This document shows, piece by piece, positions 63,471-64,000 of a stretch of DNA of 64,000 nucleotides (position 1 is its first letter; the number at the start of each line of letters is the position of its first letter). This DNA comes from Gari tellinella (Eukaryota; Mollusca; Bivalvia; Cardiida; Psammobiidae). The stretch spans positions 67,584,158 through 67,648,157 of the forward strand of contig OV277864.1 in the NCBI GenBank assembly GCA_922989275.2, in the 5' to 3' direction. The notes beneath the pieces are model-generated. The model made no database searches, was not told the DNA's origin, and saw nothing but the letters and a program-made list of their open reading frames with translations. The position numbers and the translations under genes are program-made.

Positions 63471-63800
63471 AATAGAGTAATGTATAGAATAGGAAGGTTG
63501 TATTGAGAACAGAATTAGAAATAATTGCCTTTGGTGGAGAATTAAATTAATAGAACTAAATAGGTTGTTTCCAAGCTCAGGATTGGACATTCTGATTTGT
63601 TTTTCATAACTCTGAGCTGTTATTTACCTGGTGTAATTTTCGGAGATCTCTCATCTCCTTCGAAGGAGATGAGAGATCTCCGAAAATTACACCAGGTAAA
63701 TAACAGCTCAGAGTTATGAAAAACAAATCAGAATAAATTAATAGAGTAATGTATAGAATAGGAAGGTTGTATTGAGATCAGAGAATTAGAAATAATTGCC
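63466..63800. repeat. 146-bp perfect palindrome between direct repeats
   Basis: Positions 63589-63734 are perfectly self-complementary around CTCCTTCGAAGGAG, with no unpaired loop. Directly repeated flanks: 63466-63529 and 63735-63800 both read AAATTAATAGAGTAATGTAT and AGAATAGGAAGGTTGTATTG and end AATAATTGCC, differing by a 2-bp insertion and few bases. Confidence 0.93.
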
Positions 63801-63837
63801 AATGATATCTTCAATATTATTAGGGTGTGTACATGTG

Positions 63838-63910
63838 CTTTACTTTCAACCTGCTTTAAGTGATCACCTGTCTTTTAAACTAGAAACAGGCAATGGGGTA
63901 ATGGTTTAAA
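63838..63910 (+). mobile_element. MITE family A right-end fragment
   Basis: CTTTACTTTCAACCTGCTTTAAG to GGCAATGGGGTAATGGTTTAA. Confidence 0.75.
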
Positions 63911-64000
63911 TAAAACAAAATACTTTCCTGTTTCCTGTTTAAACATAACAAACACACAAACGCATAGCACTATAACATTTAGAAAATATTAACTGACAAA

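Noticed and set aside
38127..64000. PDZ-domain exons of snx27
   Set aside because: I scanned the minus strand for GLGF-like and GDRILEVN-like motifs and for the segment before VYNIYMAGR, and found nothing I could defend.

Overview
Organism and type of sequence. This is eukaryotic nuclear DNA: AT-rich, intron-containing and packed with short mobile elements. The encoded protein is a clear animal sorting nexin 27. The repeats (short TTAA-flanked MITEs, tandem-core elements ending in GCTCACCTG / CAGGTGAGC, tRNA-derived repeats) fit a mollusc, most likely a bivalve. The species is an inference; I cannot prove it from the window.

Genes. The only securely identified gene is the 3' two thirds of a sorting nexin 27 (SNX27) orthologue on the minus strand. 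Nine exons between 38126 and 12944 all have GT-AG introns and compatible phases. Joined, they give 345 codons without a stop: the PX domain (37934-38126) followed by the whole FERM-like F1-F2-F3 region (37291 down to 12944). The PDZ exons, which should lie upstream at higher coordinates, were not found. The extreme C-terminus is unresolved. A second, unidentified coding-like block (5734-5989, plus strand) looks like the last exon of a convergent neighbour that starts left of the window. No other convincing protein gene, rRNA or functional tRNA was seen. Most open frames in the window lie in repeats.

Repeats. Introns and flanks are a mosaic of MITE-like elements, which I label locally. TTAA-flanked families: A (about 245 bp, TTAA-CCC...GGG-TTAA), B, C, D, E, L, M and O, most with a long central hairpin. 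Two longer TTAA-flanked elements, N (1.05 kb, two copies) and P (0.54 kb, two copies), each carry an internal tRNA-like sequence. F (about 190 bp, AGGGCTCCAGATAAG termini), G (about 205 bp, CAGTAAAACCTCTCTATTACG termini), hairpin elements H, foldbacks, and a TA-flanked foldback complete the short elements. HL elements (1.1-1.8 kb) have GCTCACCTG...CAGGTGAGCTAA-like ends; two carry tandem cores of about 182 and 145 bp, an architecture like Helitron-related HINE/DINE elements and the bivalve pearl-type repeats. There are also several minisatellites, including a 24-bp array at 46.4-47.5 kb that is open on both strands.

How it fits together. The elements are inserted into one another repeatedly, nearly always at TTAA. 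One A copy at 21353-23117 was split three times (by N, B and another A). At 50310-51223 the order is P inside A inside D. At 54275-56597 the order is A inside A inside HL inside P. Because empty and filled versions of the same sites both occur here, element boundaries and target duplications can be read directly. TTAA also sits in the loop of many central hairpins, so each copy supplies new landing sites.
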